Assembly (NCBI RefSeq): GCF_010550675.1
Contig: NZ_JAAGOA010000021.1
Span: 34,786-98,785 of the forward strand
DNA: 64,000 bases
Direction of reading: 5' to 3'
From: Phytoactinopolyspora halotolerans
GTDB taxonomy: Bacteria > Actinomycetota > Actinomycetes > Jiangellales > Jiangellaceae
Below, one piece after another: positions 52,605 to 61,577 of this stretch; the first letter of the stretch is position 1; every line of letters starts with the position of its first letter. The position numbers and the translations under genes were made by a program. A model generated the notes under the pieces. It was not told where the DNA came from and did not search any database. It was given only the letters and a program-made list of their open reading frames with translations.

Positions 52605-53572
52605 GCCGCCGCCCTCCGCATCTTGAGGAATACGAGTGTGACGGCCAGCGTGATGACCAGCATCGCCACCGCCAGCGCCGAGCCGTAGCCGAGCGAGAGC
52701 TGCTGGAATGAGACCCGGAAGATGTAGATGTCGACCAGTTCGGTGGCGGTTCCGGGACCGCCACCCGTCGCGGCGTACACGGCGTCGAACGCGGACAGCG
52801 CCACCACCGTCCGGAAGATGACCACGACCACGATCGCCGGGCGTAGCAGTGGCACGACGATGGTCCAGAATCGCTGCCAGGCGTTGGCGCCGTCGACCTC
52901 GGCGGCCTCCAGGATCTCCCGCGGGACCGTGGCCAGGCTGGCGGAGAAGATCAGGTAGGCGAAGGGCGTCCACTGCCAGGTATGCATGACGACGACCGAG
53001 CCCAGCGCCAGCGATGGATCGCCCAGCCAGTTCCGCGAGCCGAGTCCGAGCACGGTGCTCAAGTAGTTGACGATGCCGAAGTCCGGTGTGAGCATTAGGC
53101 TCCGCCAGATCAGGCCTACGACGACGGGCGCCAGCAGGATGGGGAGCAGCGCCGCCATCCGCACCAGCGCGCGTCCCCGTGACATGCGCTCCACCAGGAC
53201 GGCCAGACCGATGCCGATGCTCACCTGGAGGATGACCGTCGAGGCGGTGAACACGGCGGACAAGCGCAGGCTGTCCCAGAAACGCTCGTCGCTCGCCAGG
53301 CGGACGTAGTTGTCGAAGCCGATGAACCCGTTACCGGCGGGAGCGGTCAGGTCGTAGCGGAACAGGCTCGTCCCGACCAAGTAGAGCAGCGGCAACGTCG
53401 TCGTCAACGCCAGTACGACGATGCCAGGAACGACCATGAGCGCGGCGAACGGACGTTCCCGGTCGAACGTGGCTGACAGCCGCGCCCGCAGCCGGCGCCC
53501 CGGGTCGCCGGTGGAGGCATGCTGGTCAGGTCCCACGGTGACGTTGCGCAACTGCGTCTCCGGACGGGTCAC
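52601..53572 (-). CDS. ABC importer permease (MalF type)
   Basis: This is a 323-residue permease with a cytosolic N-terminus of about 45 residues, a first helix LMVVPGIVVLALTTTLPLLY and EAA loop VPREILEAAEVDGANAWQRF. The GTG start overlaps the binding-protein stop codon (GTGA); the frame upstream to 54241 is an antisense shadow of that gene and is rejected. Confidence 0.92.
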   Translation of the reverse strand: MTRPETQLRNVTVGPDQHASTGDPGRRLRARLSATFDRERPFAALMVVPGIVVLALTTTLPLLYLVGTSLFRYDLTAPAGNGFIGFDNYVRLASDERFWDSLRLSAVFTASTVILQVSIGIGLAVLVERMSRGRALVRMAALLPILLAPVVVGLIWRSLMLTPDFGIVNYLSTVLGLGSRNWLGDPSLALGSVVVMHTWQWTPFAYLIFSASLATVPREILEAAEVDGANAWQRFWTIVVPLLRPAIVVVVIFRTVVALSAFDAVYAATGGGPGTATELVDIYIFRVSFQQLSLGYGSALAVAMLVITLAVTLVFLKMRRAAA

Positions 53573-54996
53573 GATTCGAGAATCCGCTCGATTTGGTTGT
53601 TCGCCTGCTCCATTGCCTGCTCCGGCGTGACCTGGCCGGTCAGCGCCTCCTGGATGAGGACCGCCAGTTCGTCGCCGATGGCGGGCCATTCGGGGACGCG
53701 CGGCCGCCAGTCGAGGTCGGTGTCCTCTTGCAGCGACGTGAGTGCGGCATCGATGAATCCCTCCCCGGCATCGACGGCCTCCCGGTGCTCGTCCTCGTCC
53801 CAGATCGACTCCCGGTTTACGCCCGAGCGTTTCGTCTCTCCGGCGAACGCGTACGACGTGCGCACCTGGGTCTCCCGCGACGTCGCCCACTGGATGAACA
53901 GCCAGGTGGCGCGCTTGTCGTCGTCGGAGACCGCGGCGTTGATCGGGAAGCTCCAGTTCCAGATCGACGTGACGCGCCTGCCGTCGGGACCCGCCGGCCA
54001 TCGGGCGAATCCGAGCGAGTCGGCGACGACGGACGTCTCCTCGTCCTGCAAGACGGCCGCGCTGGAGTGGGCGTCGATGTATGAGCCGAGGGTGCCGATC
54101 GCGAACGCGTCGGCGATGTCCGGCCAATTCCAGTTGACGACACCGTCTGGTGCCAGATCGTTGAGCAAGGACACGTAGTACTCCAGCGCCGCAACCCCGG
54201 CATCGCTGTTCACGGTCGGGTTGCCGCCGTCGTCGAACCACTCACCGCCGAAGGCGCGGAACAGCGACGGATAGATGTACATGTTCTGGCCGGCGCCGGG
54301 GAACCCGCGCAACGCGGCGCCCCATAGCCTGTCGTCGGGTACATGCATCGCCTCGGCGTTGCTGCGGAACTCGTCGAAGGTCTCGGCCGGTTTCAGGCCG
54401 TGCTCGTCGAAGAGATCGGTGCGGTAGACCTGCACGGTGACCTCCCCGTCGTACGGGATGCCATACGTCACCCCGTCGATCTGGGTGGCCTCCCGCCACA
54501 TCTGGAAGATGTCCTCGTGGGCGAACCACTCCGGATTGGTGAGGTCCTGGTCGTCGAGGTAGGGCTCGAGCGCGTCCACCCACCCGTTCGCGACGTAGAG
54601 GGGGTAGTACATCGGATCCGCGGCGTGCGTGTGGTAATTGCCGGCACCGGTCGACAGGTCGCGGATGACCTCGGCCCGGATCTCTCCCGGGGGGATCTCC
54701 TCCGAGTTCACGCTGATGCCGGTGAGCTCCTCGAACTCCGGTATGAGCTCGAGAAGGTTGCCGAAGTACGTCGCCGGGATGACGGCGACGTTGATCGTCT
54801 GCCCCTCCGCGGCGCGCCAGTCGATGCCGGCCTGGTCGTATTCCTCGGTACCTTCGCGCGTCGATCCTTCGTCGTCGCCGCAGCCGGCCAGCACCGATCC
54901 GCCCGCCAACGCGGTGACACCGGTGGCCGCGGAACCTTGGAGGAAGGTACGTCGCGTCAAGCCTTGCCGTGCGAGATTGCCTGTCCCGTTTCTCAT
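53569..54996 (-). CDS. Tat-exported ABC substrate-binding lipoprotein
   Basis: This is a 475-residue solute-binding protein (family 1). The N-terminus carries a twin-arginine motif TRRTFLQG (14-21) and a lipobox VLAGC (Cys39), so it is likely exported folded by Tat and lipidated. SBP features include FEELTGISVNSEEIPPGEIR, IPYDGEVTVQVYRTDLFDEH and FPINAAVSDDDKRATWLFIQ. GAGGAG precedes the ATG at 54996. It supplies the substrate for the aconitase-X pathway; size suggests a sugar-type fold even if the ligand is a hydroxyproline or sugar acid. Confidence 0.92.
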   Translation of the reverse strand: MRNGTGNLARQGLTRRTFLQGSAATGVTALAGGSVLAGCGDDEGSTREGTEEYDQAGIDWRAAEGQTINVAVIPATYFGNLLELIPEFEELTGISVNSEEIPPGEIRAEVIRDLSTGAGNYHTHAADPMYYPLYVANGWVDALEPYLDDQDLTNPEWFAHEDIFQMWREATQIDGVTYGIPYDGEVTVQVYRTDLFDEHGLKPAETFDEFRSNAEAMHVPDDRLWGAALRGFPGAGQNMYIYPSLFRAFGGEWFDDGGNPTVNSDAGVAALEYYVSLLNDLAPDGVVNWNWPDIADAFAIGTLGSYIDAHSSAAVLQDEETSVVADSLGFARWPAGPDGRRVTSIWNWSFPINAAVSDDDKRATWLFIQWATSRETQVRTSYAFAGETKRSGVNRESIWDEDEHREAVDAGEGFIDAALTSLQEDTDLDWRPRVPEWPAIGDELAVLIQEALTGQVTPEQAMEQANNQIERILES

Positions 54997-55046
54997 GGGA
55001 GGCTCCTCACCTTGGTGGTCAACTCTCGGTTTGTCTTCCGGGCACC

Positions 55047-55529
55047 TCACCGTCCGGCCGGTGGGTGCGGCGTGGATGCGTCCGCTCCGGCGGTGGCACC
55101 GTCGAATACGATCAGCTCGCTCACCGCCGGATCAAGCCGCGCCCACTGGCCGGTGCGAGGTCGTGCACTCGGCTCCCACTGCAGTCCGGCGACGATGGGG
55201 ATGTCGGCGAAGACACAACCCTGGACGAACACGGGGTTGACGACGTCGAAGATCATCGCCTTCGGCGCCAGCCCGCGGGCCTTGAGATCGTGCAACGCCC
55301 AGCCGGCGGCCACGCCGCCTTTCGTGCGGGAGCAGACCAGAATCGCATCACGGAGCTCGTGCCCGTACAGCTCGTGGCCCTCCCGGGAGAACACGCCGTG
55401 CTCGCGGTCGAGGTCGTAACGTGGGCTGAATCCGTCGCTGGTGACCAGGAGCCGGCCTTCGACCGGCGTCCCGAAGCCAGGGGCGCCGCGGAAGACGGCC
55501 GCCGGGCGGCGGGCGAGCCGTTCACGCAT
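55047..55529 (-). CDS. Aconitase X small subunit (DUF126 swivel domain)
   Basis: This is a 160-residue DUF126 swivel domain. Conserved parts are GRLLVTSDGFSPRYDLD, ILVCSRTKGGVAAGWALHDL, and IFDVVNPVFVQGCVFADIPI. Together with the large subunit encoded immediately upstream (8-base overlap) it forms the AcnX dehydratase; many bacteria fuse the two. Known members dehydrate cis-3-hydroxy-L-proline to pyrroline-2-carboxylate. Confidence 0.9.
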   Translation of the reverse strand: MRERLARRPAAVFRGAPGFGTPVEGRLLVTSDGFSPRYDLDREHGVFSREGHELYGHELRDAILVCSRTKGGVAAGWALHDLKARGLAPKAMIFDVVNPVFVQGCVFADIPIVAGLQWEPSARPRTGQWARLDPAVSELIVFDGATAGADASTPHPPAGR

Positions 55530-56760
55530 CCGGAACCACCCCCGTCACGGCCGCCTCGATGCACTGCTCGGTCCGCCGCAGCCGCGGGTCGAGCCGGTAA
55601 CCGCCGACGATATTGGCCGCCTTGGCGGAGTTGGTGACGAGCGTGCTCCAGGAGAACGCCTCCCGCAGCCGGTGCAGCCCCATCAGATACCAGCAGACTC
55701 CGGACAGGACGATCGCCCCTGCGCTCTCCAGCGCGTCCACGTACCCAAGGCGGACGGCGGCCTCGCGGTTCTGGAAGTTGGTGGTGATGATCAGGTCGGT
55801 GTGTTCGGCCACGCGGCGCCCGTCGAGCAACTCCGCGGCGCGCTGCAGCTCGAACAGGGACAGCTGTGGCGCGGTGAGGACGACGACGTCGGCCCGGTCA
55901 CCACCGCGGTAGTTCGCCAGGTGCCGCTGTATGTCGGCTCCGGTGACGCGCAGCCGTTCGGTCGGCGTCGTGCCATCGAACGCGGCGTCGACGCTGGGCG
56001 CCTCGGGCGTGACAGACACCAGGTGGAACATGCCCATCGAGCCATAGCTTGCGAGGCTCGCGCCGAGGTGCTTGAGTTCATCCGCGCGTGCCTGGATCCG
56101 GGAGTCGAAGACCGGCACTCGTGCATAGCCGGCGTAGCGGGCGCCGACGATCGCTCCGAGCACACCCCAGTCCGTCACGTCCGGCATCGGTGCGTCGACG
56201 TCGACCAGCACCTGCCCGCGCCGGTTGCTCTCAAGATGGAAACCGTACGCAGGTGTGCGGCCGGTCAGGGCGGCTGCCACGGCGGCCGGGCCGCTTTCGA
56301 AATTGGAGTGGGCGCCGCACACCGAGTTCGCATAGATGACCGTGCCGGTGTCGCCCCAGGCGAGATGCTCTCCGGGCGACGGCTGATAGACGGTCTGGTA
56401 ATTGATGCATGTGTCGGTGAGCATGGCGCCGAAGTCGCGTAGCAGGGCCAGCAGCGCCGATTCCTGCTCGACCAGCGTGTTCTCCTGGCGCATCGCCAGG
56501 GCATGGTCGAAGTCCACGCAACGGGCGTTCGTCGTCGTCGGCACACGCGCCCGCGCGCCGGAGCCGACCAGTCGTTCGAGGAACTCGAAACCGCTCGCTC
56601 CCATCACCTCCATGTCGCCCATCATGTGGACGCCCGTGATCGGCACCATCCGATCGGCTCCGAAGAACGTCCCCACGGCTACCTGAGATGTCATGGCCCA
56701 CTTCAGCGCCTCGCCGTGCTCTCCGGCGAGCATGCCCCGTTCCTCATCGGTGAGATTCAT
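55522..56760 (-). CDS. Aconitase X catalytic subunit (DUF521)
   Basis: This is the 412-residue DUF521 (AcnX) catalytic subunit. Typical motifs are MLAGEHGEALKWAM, VPTTTNARCVDFD, GTVIYANSVCGAHSNFESG and VLSGVCWYLMG, with cysteines at the positions expected for metal or Fe-S binding in the family. The known activity in bacteria is cis-3-hydroxy-L-proline dehydration; another AcnX branch acts on phosphomevalonate. Start ATG overlaps the IclR stop (ATGA). It shows that the operon begins with regulator and dehydratase. Confidence 0.9.
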   Translation of the reverse strand: MNLTDEERGMLAGEHGEALKWAMTSQVAVGTFFGADRMVPITGVHMMGDMEVMGASGFEFLERLVGSGARARVPTTTNARCVDFDHALAMRQENTLVEQESALLALLRDFGAMLTDTCINYQTVYQPSPGEHLAWGDTGTVIYANSVCGAHSNFESGPAAVAAALTGRTPAYGFHLESNRRGQVLVDVDAPMPDVTDWGVLGAIVGARYAGYARVPVFDSRIQARADELKHLGASLASYGSMGMFHLVSVTPEAPSVDAAFDGTTPTERLRVTGADIQRHLANYRGGDRADVVVLTAPQLSLFELQRAAELLDGRRVAEHTDLIITTNFQNREAAVRLGYVDALESAGAIVLSGVCWYLMGLHRLREAFSWSTLVTNSAKAANIVGGYRLDPRLRRTEQCIEAAVTGVVPDA

Positions 56761-57560
56761 CGGCCGGCCTCCGAACTGTCGGGCGGCGAGACGTCCGAGG
56801 GTGAACCAGGGGCGACATACCCGAGCTCCTTGGAGATGAAGGACGCCGCGCTGAGCAGCTCGGGCAGCGCTCCGTCCATGGCCGCGCGGTCGAATCGGCT
56901 GGCAGGGCCGGATACGTTCAACGCTGCCGTGACGGTTCCGCGGTGATCTCGGATCGGTGCCGCCACCGTGCTGATGCCGGGAATGGTCTCTTCGAATGCG
57001 ACGGCATGGCCCGTCTCGCGCGTCTGTGCCACTAGCTCCATGACGCGCTCGCGGGTCAGCGGCGTCTTGCCGGTCAGCGGTACGAGCTCGGCTGCCTGAA
57101 GGATTCTGTCGATCTCGGCATCGTCCAAGAAGGCCAGCAAAACGCGGCCGGGAGCACCAGAGTAGAGGGGATAGAGCTGTCCGACTTCCGCCATCGAGCG
57201 CAGCTCCTGCCGGCTGGCGAGCTGCTCGATGTACATGCGCTCGTCGCCCACCCGGATGCTCAGCCCGACCGTCTCACCGCTGGTGTCTCGCAGCCGGTTC
57301 ATGTACGGCAACGCTCGGGCCCGGACGTCGACACGGCACAGCGCCACCATGCCGAGGTGCAGCACTTGCGTCCCCAGCCGGTAGCGGAGTGTTACTGGAT
57401 CCTGCTCGACCATGGCACAGCTTTCGAAGGTCTGCAGGAGCCGCTGCACGGTGCTCCGTGGCAGGCCGGTCCGTTCGGAGAGGTCGCGGGCGCCGAGGTC
57501 GCGTTCGTGATCGGCGAGCGCGAGGAGTACCTCTACGGCTTTGACGACTGATTCGTTCAT
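56757..57560 (-). CDS. IclR family regulator of the aconitase-X operon
   Basis: This regulator of about 267 residues has a winged helix (ALADHERDLGARDLSERTGL, PRSTVQRLLQTF) and an IclR effector domain (AEVGQLYPLYSGAPGRVLLA, GISTVAAPIRDHRGTVTAAL). It is the first gene of the catabolic operon and is translationally coupled to AcnX. The start at 57560 behind GGGAC is preferred; 57572 is an alternative. It probably senses a pathway intermediate and controls its own operon through repeats just upstream. Confidence 0.88.
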   Translation of the reverse strand: MNESVVKAVEVLLALADHERDLGARDLSERTGLPRSTVQRLLQTFESCAMVEQDPVTLRYRLGTQVLHLGMVALCRVDVRARALPYMNRLRDTSGETVGLSIRVGDERMYIEQLASRQELRSMAEVGQLYPLYSGAPGRVLLAFLDDAEIDRILQAAELVPLTGKTPLTRERVMELVAQTRETGHAVAFEETIPGISTVAAPIRDHRGTVTAALNVSGPASRFDRAAMDGALPELLSAASFISKELGYVAPGSPSDVSPPDSSEAGR

Positions 57561-57564
57561 CGTG

Positions 57565-57593
57565 TGTCCCATACAGTAGGACGCTGTCCCATA
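57565..57593. promoter_or_regulatory. Candidate IclR operator, 20-bp spaced repeats
   Basis: TGTCCCATA occurs at 57565-57573 and 57585-57593, exactly 20 bases apart (two helical turns), with interleaved GTCC/GGAC inverted pairs. The site covers the start region of the IclR gene. Confidence 0.6.
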
Positions 57594-57782
57594 AACGTGT
57601 GCTCTCACCTTGACGCTGCGGGCGGTGCCTGTCAAGAGGTGGGCCGATCCGGTCTTGTGGCGCGCCGTGGACATACCGCTGGCAGGCCACGGTGTGAAAT
57701 GTGAAAGGGAAGGTAGGTGGCCTGGGCAGAGAGGTGGCACCCGACTCGGCCAGGCAACATGTATATGGCACACTTCGCTCGT

Positions 57783-58196
57783 ATGTCCGAACGTCCACCG
57801 GTGATCGTGGTCGCCGCCGCCATCGTCCGTGACGGGCGGCTACTGGCCGCGCGGCGCCGTCTGCCCATCCAGCTGCGTGGACGATGGGAACTGCCCGGCG
57901 GGAAGGTGGAGGGCGGTGAGTCCGAGCGGGATGCGCTACGCAGGGAGATCCGGGAGGAGCTGGCGGCGGACATCGACGTGCTGGAGCGCGTCGGCGGCGA
58001 TGTGGACCTCGGGGAGTGGCGGGTGCTGCGCGCGTATCTGGCTCTGCTCCGGCCGGATTCCGCGGACCCGAAGGCCGGTGCGGATCATGACGCCGTCCGC
58101 TGGGTGACCGTGGACGATACCGCTCAGCTCGACTGGCTCGACGGCGACCGGCCGTTGCTCGCCCACGTGTGGACGCACGTGCACCCGCAGGACTAG
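57783..58196 (+). CDS. MutT-type Nudix hydrolase
   Basis: This 137-residue (d)NTP pyrophosphohydrolase has a complete Nudix box from GGKVEGGESERDALRR through EIREELAADI, preceded by GRWELPGG. It likely cleans oxidised or non-canonical nucleotides. The ATG at 57783 gives a normal N-terminus; a start at 57759 is possible. It is divergent from the IclR gene. Confidence 0.93.
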   Translation: MSERPPVIVVAAAIVRDGRLLAARRRLPIQLRGRWELPGGKVEGGESERDALRREIREELAADIDVLERVGGDVDLGEWRVLRAYLALLRPDSADPKAGADHDAVRWVTVDDTAQLDWLDGDRPLLAHVWTHVHPQD

Positions 58197-58229
58197 CGCC
58201 GTGCGCTTGGCGCCGCGATCCCCGGTGCG

Positions 58230-58928
58230 CTAGGGGACGGGCTGGACCGTCGGCGGGAGATCGCGTCTGGTGTGCTCAAGCGCGTACTGGACGTGCTTGC
58301 GGAGCTGTTCACCGATGAACGCCGCGTGCTCGCGGACGACGTGTCGACGGCGCGGCCATGAGACCGGCATCGTCTCGATCGGCTCCCCGAAGACGAGGTC
58401 GATGTTGCCGCGCAGCCGGGGCAGACTGCTGGTGGACGCAGCGGACGTGCGCACGCCCAGCCCCACCACCGGGACGACGGGAGCACCGGTGACCAGGGCA
58501 AGGTAGGCGACCCCCGGCCGGACCACCGTGAAGTCTCCGACCCCGCGGGTGCCTTCCGGATAGATCGCCAGTACATCACCGCGGCTGAGCACCATGAGAC
58601 AGTCCTTGACGGCACGCAGGTCGTAACACGAGCGGTCGATCGGGATCTGGCCGATCGCGCGGAGTCCCCACCCGAGCGGGCCCCGGAACATCTCTCGCTT
58701 GGTCAGCGCGTGCACCGGACGTCGGACGGCGCCGTAGAGCAGCGGTCCGTCCAGAATGCTCGTGTGGTTCGCGGCGAGGATGACCGGCCCGCGGCGGGGA
58801 ACCATCTCATATCCGTGCAGGCGGACGCGCCACGCCGTGCGGACGACGGCCGATGCCACCGGCCGGAACAGGCGTGCCCCGCGGGCGCTCGGCCCGGGGA
58901 CATCCCGCCAGAAACTCTGCTCCACCAC
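58230..58928 (-). CDS. PlsC-family 1-acyl-glycerol-3-phosphate acyltransferase
   Basis: This 232-residue acyltransferase has the NHTSILD (HX4D) catalytic motif, FRGPLGWGLRAIGQIPIDR, and YPEGTRG, the glycerol-phosphate-binding motif. It would make phosphatidic acid or acylate a related lipid at the membrane. It lies 72 bases after a GAP-family gene on the same strand, which suggests lipid export or modification. GTG start. Confidence 0.92.
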   Translation of the reverse strand: MVEQSFWRDVPGPSARGARLFRPVASAVVRTAWRVRLHGYEMVPRRGPVILAANHTSILDGPLLYGAVRRPVHALTKREMFRGPLGWGLRAIGQIPIDRSCYDLRAVKDCLMVLSRGDVLAIYPEGTRGVGDFTVVRPGVAYLALVTGAPVVPVVGLGVRTSAASTSSLPRLRGNIDLVFGEPIETMPVSWPRRRHVVREHAAFIGEQLRKHVQYALEHTRRDLPPTVQPVP

Positions 58929-59000
58929 GGTTAGTTATCTTGCCATGTGGCCCTGATCGGGACACTTGGCCAGACGGATGGCCGGACGCGAGTGAGCCCT

Positions 59001-59963
59001 TTACAGCCAGCCCAGATCCTGGAGCGCGCCGACCGAGAGTACCGCTCCGAGAATTCCCAGCAGCCACGCCATATCGGTGGTGTTCCGCGTGAACCAGCGC
59101 TCGATCCGCCGTAGCAGCCCTTCGATCTTGACATGCGCGAGCACCCGCACGATGGTCAACAGCAACGCGGGCAGCACCATGACGACGCAGTAGCCGGCCA
59201 GCACCACGCCGTTCAACGGCCAGCCCGGTCCTTCGGCCGTGACCAGGCCGATCGCACCCAGGTACGGCAGCATGGTGGCGACCTCGAGTACGCCCGCCGT
59301 CAGCGCCATGGCCACCAGCGGCCAGATCGACGAGCCTTTCCGGGGCCGGCCTTTCCGGGTCCGGGTGGCACCGGGCCGTGGACGCGATGCCGGCCCGCTC
59401 ACGTGCGTCCCGCCGTGCGTCGCGTCATGCGTCCCGTCGTCTGGCGCGCCGCCTGTCCCGTCCCCTGTCCCGTCGTCCGGCGCGGTGTCCTCGTGGTCGT
59501 CGGCGACGCCCATCGCGCGCGACCGCCAGCGCGCCAGGCGGCCCGGCGTGGTCGCCTCCGCGTCGCCCGCACCGTCGGCGTGGGGACGCGACCGACGGCC
59601 CCGCCTGTTCTGGGCCACGATGAACACACAGCCGGCCAGCATCGCGACACCGACGACCAGCCGGAGCACGGTTTCTCCGTCGACGTCGAACGTGTCCTGA
59701 ACACGCTCCAGCAGGACGTGCGCGCCGAGCGCGAGAGCCGTCCCGACCACGAAGTAGAAGACGGTGATGGTTCCGAGATAGACCAGTATCCGCGCGAGCC
59801 GGACCCGCCCCGGTGAGAGCAGCAGCCAGACCGGGACGACCAGTGTTCCTATGCTGGTCGAATCGATCAGCGCGAGCGCGAGCAACGCGAGGGCAAGTGT
59901 CCCCGCGGACGCGCCGGCCAGGTCGAAGGCGCTGTCCAACAGCAGGGTGTCACCGGGGTTCAT
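59001..59963 (-). CDS. GAP/Sap family lipid-addressing membrane protein
   Basis: This is a 320-residue protein of the GAP (Sap, sulfolipid-1-addressing) family, with three N-terminal helices (LALALLALALIDSTSIGTLV), a cytosolic low-complexity loop rich in DDGT repeats (about 155-215), and three C-terminal helices (LAGYCVVMVLPALLLTIVRV). Mycobacterial members help move glycolipids to the surface. The ATG at 59963 is the first in a frame that otherwise runs far into the opposite kinase gene. Pairing with the acyltransferase fits a lipid role. Confidence 0.85.
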   Translation of the reverse strand: MNPGDTLLLDSAFDLAGASAGTLALALLALALIDSTSIGTLVVPVWLLLSPGRVRLARILVYLGTITVFYFVVGTALALGAHVLLERVQDTFDVDGETVLRLVVGVAMLAGCVFIVAQNRRGRRSRPHADGAGDAEATTPGRLARWRSRAMGVADDHEDTAPDDGTGDGTGGAPDDGTHDATHGGTHVSGPASRPRPGATRTRKGRPRKGSSIWPLVAMALTAGVLEVATMLPYLGAIGLVTAEGPGWPLNGVVLAGYCVVMVLPALLLTIVRVLAHVKIEGLLRRIERWFTRNTTDMAWLLGILGAVLSVGALQDLGWL

Positions 59964-60092
59964 GCGGTCAGTGTGTACGCGCGGGCGGTGCGCGCGCGTC
60001 CGCCGGATGAGTGATCTAGGCGCCTGGACACGCGGGTGTGTATACATCCTTCGATTGACGTGCCGGGGCCTTCGGTCTGCTGAGATGGCAGG

Positions 60093-61577
60093 GTGGAGGT
60101 CCATGATGCGGACGCGGCCACGCCCGCGCGTGACCCGGCGACGGCCCGGTCGGACCAGGAGCGCAAACGCGGCGTTCGCTGGGTCATCGACGCGATCGCG
60201 TACGGTCCGTCCGGTGCGACGAGTCCGCGTGGCGTCGCCGGTGGGATGACGGCGCTGGTCGGCTTCGGCGTGCTGCTCCTGTTGCTCGGCGTCACCGACC
60301 TGTGGCAGGTGCCGGACGCGCTCGGCATACCGGACGGACCGGAGTGGTGGCACGCGCTGACCTTCGCCGGGGTGACCGCGGCGGTGGCGATCGAACGTGC
60401 GCATCCGGCCGCGGCGCTCGTCGTGGGGTCGGTCGTGGCGGCGGCCGACATCGGCATCGGCGGCAGTCTGAGCGTGCTGATCATGCTGTGGGAGATTCTC
60501 TACAGCTACGGCATGAACGGTTCCGTGAAGGGCCGGCGGATCGTGACCACCGTCGTCGTCGTGATGGTCGGCGCCGGTGCCGTGGCCGGCACGGTAGCCG
60601 ACGGGGACATCAGCGTCGGGGTACTCGTGGGGCTCCAGCTTGGCGCGGTGTTCGGAATGCCGTTGTGGTGGGCGTCGAACGTACGGCAGAAGAGTGAGCT
60701 GGCCGAGCTCGCCGCTCAGCGTGCCGATCTGGAGGCACGCCGGGCGGATCTGGAGGCGCAACGGGCGGCGGATATCGAGCGCATCGCGGAGCTCCGACGG
60801 AGCGAAGCGGTGCAGGCGGAGCGTGCCCGCATCGCCCGTGACCTGCACGACGCGATCGCGTCTCGGTTGTCGACCGTCGCGATCCACTCGGCCGGGGCGC
60901 TGGCGGCGCCGGGCCGGGACCAACAGCCGGTCCTGCAGACCGTGCGCGCGGAAGCGTTGGAAGCATTGCGAGAGATGCGCACGATGATCACGGTCTTGCG
61001 GTCGGGCCCGGAGGACGGAGCGGGAGACCACGCGTCGGGTGTCGCCCTGGAGACCGTGGCACCCGGTGGTGTGGAGCGCCTGAACGATCTGGTCGAAGCG
61101 AGCCGATGGATCGGCCTGCGCACACGTCTCGTACTCCCGCCGGACTGGGAGGAGACCAGGGTTTCCGCGCCGGTGGCGGTCGCTCAGGCTGCGTACCGGA
61201 TCATCCAGGAGGCGCTCGCCAACGCGTCCAAGCATGCCCCGGGCGGCGAGGCGACGGTGCGGCTGCAGAACGATGACGACGAGCTGCTGATCGTCGTCGA
61301 GAACACCCTGCCCGAGGCGCCTGCGTCGCACGCCGACGACGATCCCGCACTCTCCGCGGGCGTCGGACTGGTGACGATGCGGGAGCGAGCGGAGTCGCTG
61401 GGTGGGCGATTCTCGGCCGGGCCGTGGCGGGGCGGCGGTATCGGTGATGCCGCCTACGCTGCTGAACGAGGAGCGGACCGTCCCGGTGGGGCTGCATCAC
61501 AGGTTCCCGCGATGTGGCGGGTGGAGGCGGTGCTGCCGTTGTGTGGCGGCGGGGAGAGAACGGACGGGGCGACGTGA
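60093..61577 (+). CDS. NarL-type sensor histidine kinase with C-terminal insertion
   Basis: This is a 494-residue kinase with four to five N-terminal helices (about 50-190), a short coiled linker, HisKA_3 with phospho-acceptor ERARIARDLHDAIASRLS (His252), N box IIQEALANASKHAPGG, and G box GVGLVTMRERAESLGGRFSA. After GPWRGGG an extra 25 residues (IGDAAYAAERGADRPGGAAS and onward) interrupt the normal run into WRVEAVLPL, an unusual insertion. The stop overlaps the regulator start (GTGA). The GTG start is likely but has a weak ribosome site. Confidence 0.9.
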   Translation: MEVHDADAATPARDPATARSDQERKRGVRWVIDAIAYGPSGATSPRGVAGGMTALVGFGVLLLLLGVTDLWQVPDALGIPDGPEWWHALTFAGVTAAVAIERAHPAAALVVGSVVAAADIGIGGSLSVLIMLWEILYSYGMNGSVKGRRIVTTVVVVMVGAGAVAGTVADGDISVGVLVGLQLGAVFGMPLWWASNVRQKSELAELAAQRADLEARRADLEAQRAADIERIAELRRSEAVQAERARIARDLHDAIASRLSTVAIHSAGALAAPGRDQQPVLQTVRAEALEALREMRTMITVLRSGPEDGAGDHASGVALETVAPGGVERLNDLVEASRWIGLRTRLVLPPDWEETRVSAPVAVAQAAYRIIQEALANASKHAPGGEATVRLQNDDDELLIVVENTLPEAPASHADDDPALSAGVGLVTMRERAESLGGRFSAGPWRGGGIGDAAYAAERGADRPGGAASQVPAMWRVEAVLPLCGGGERTDGAT

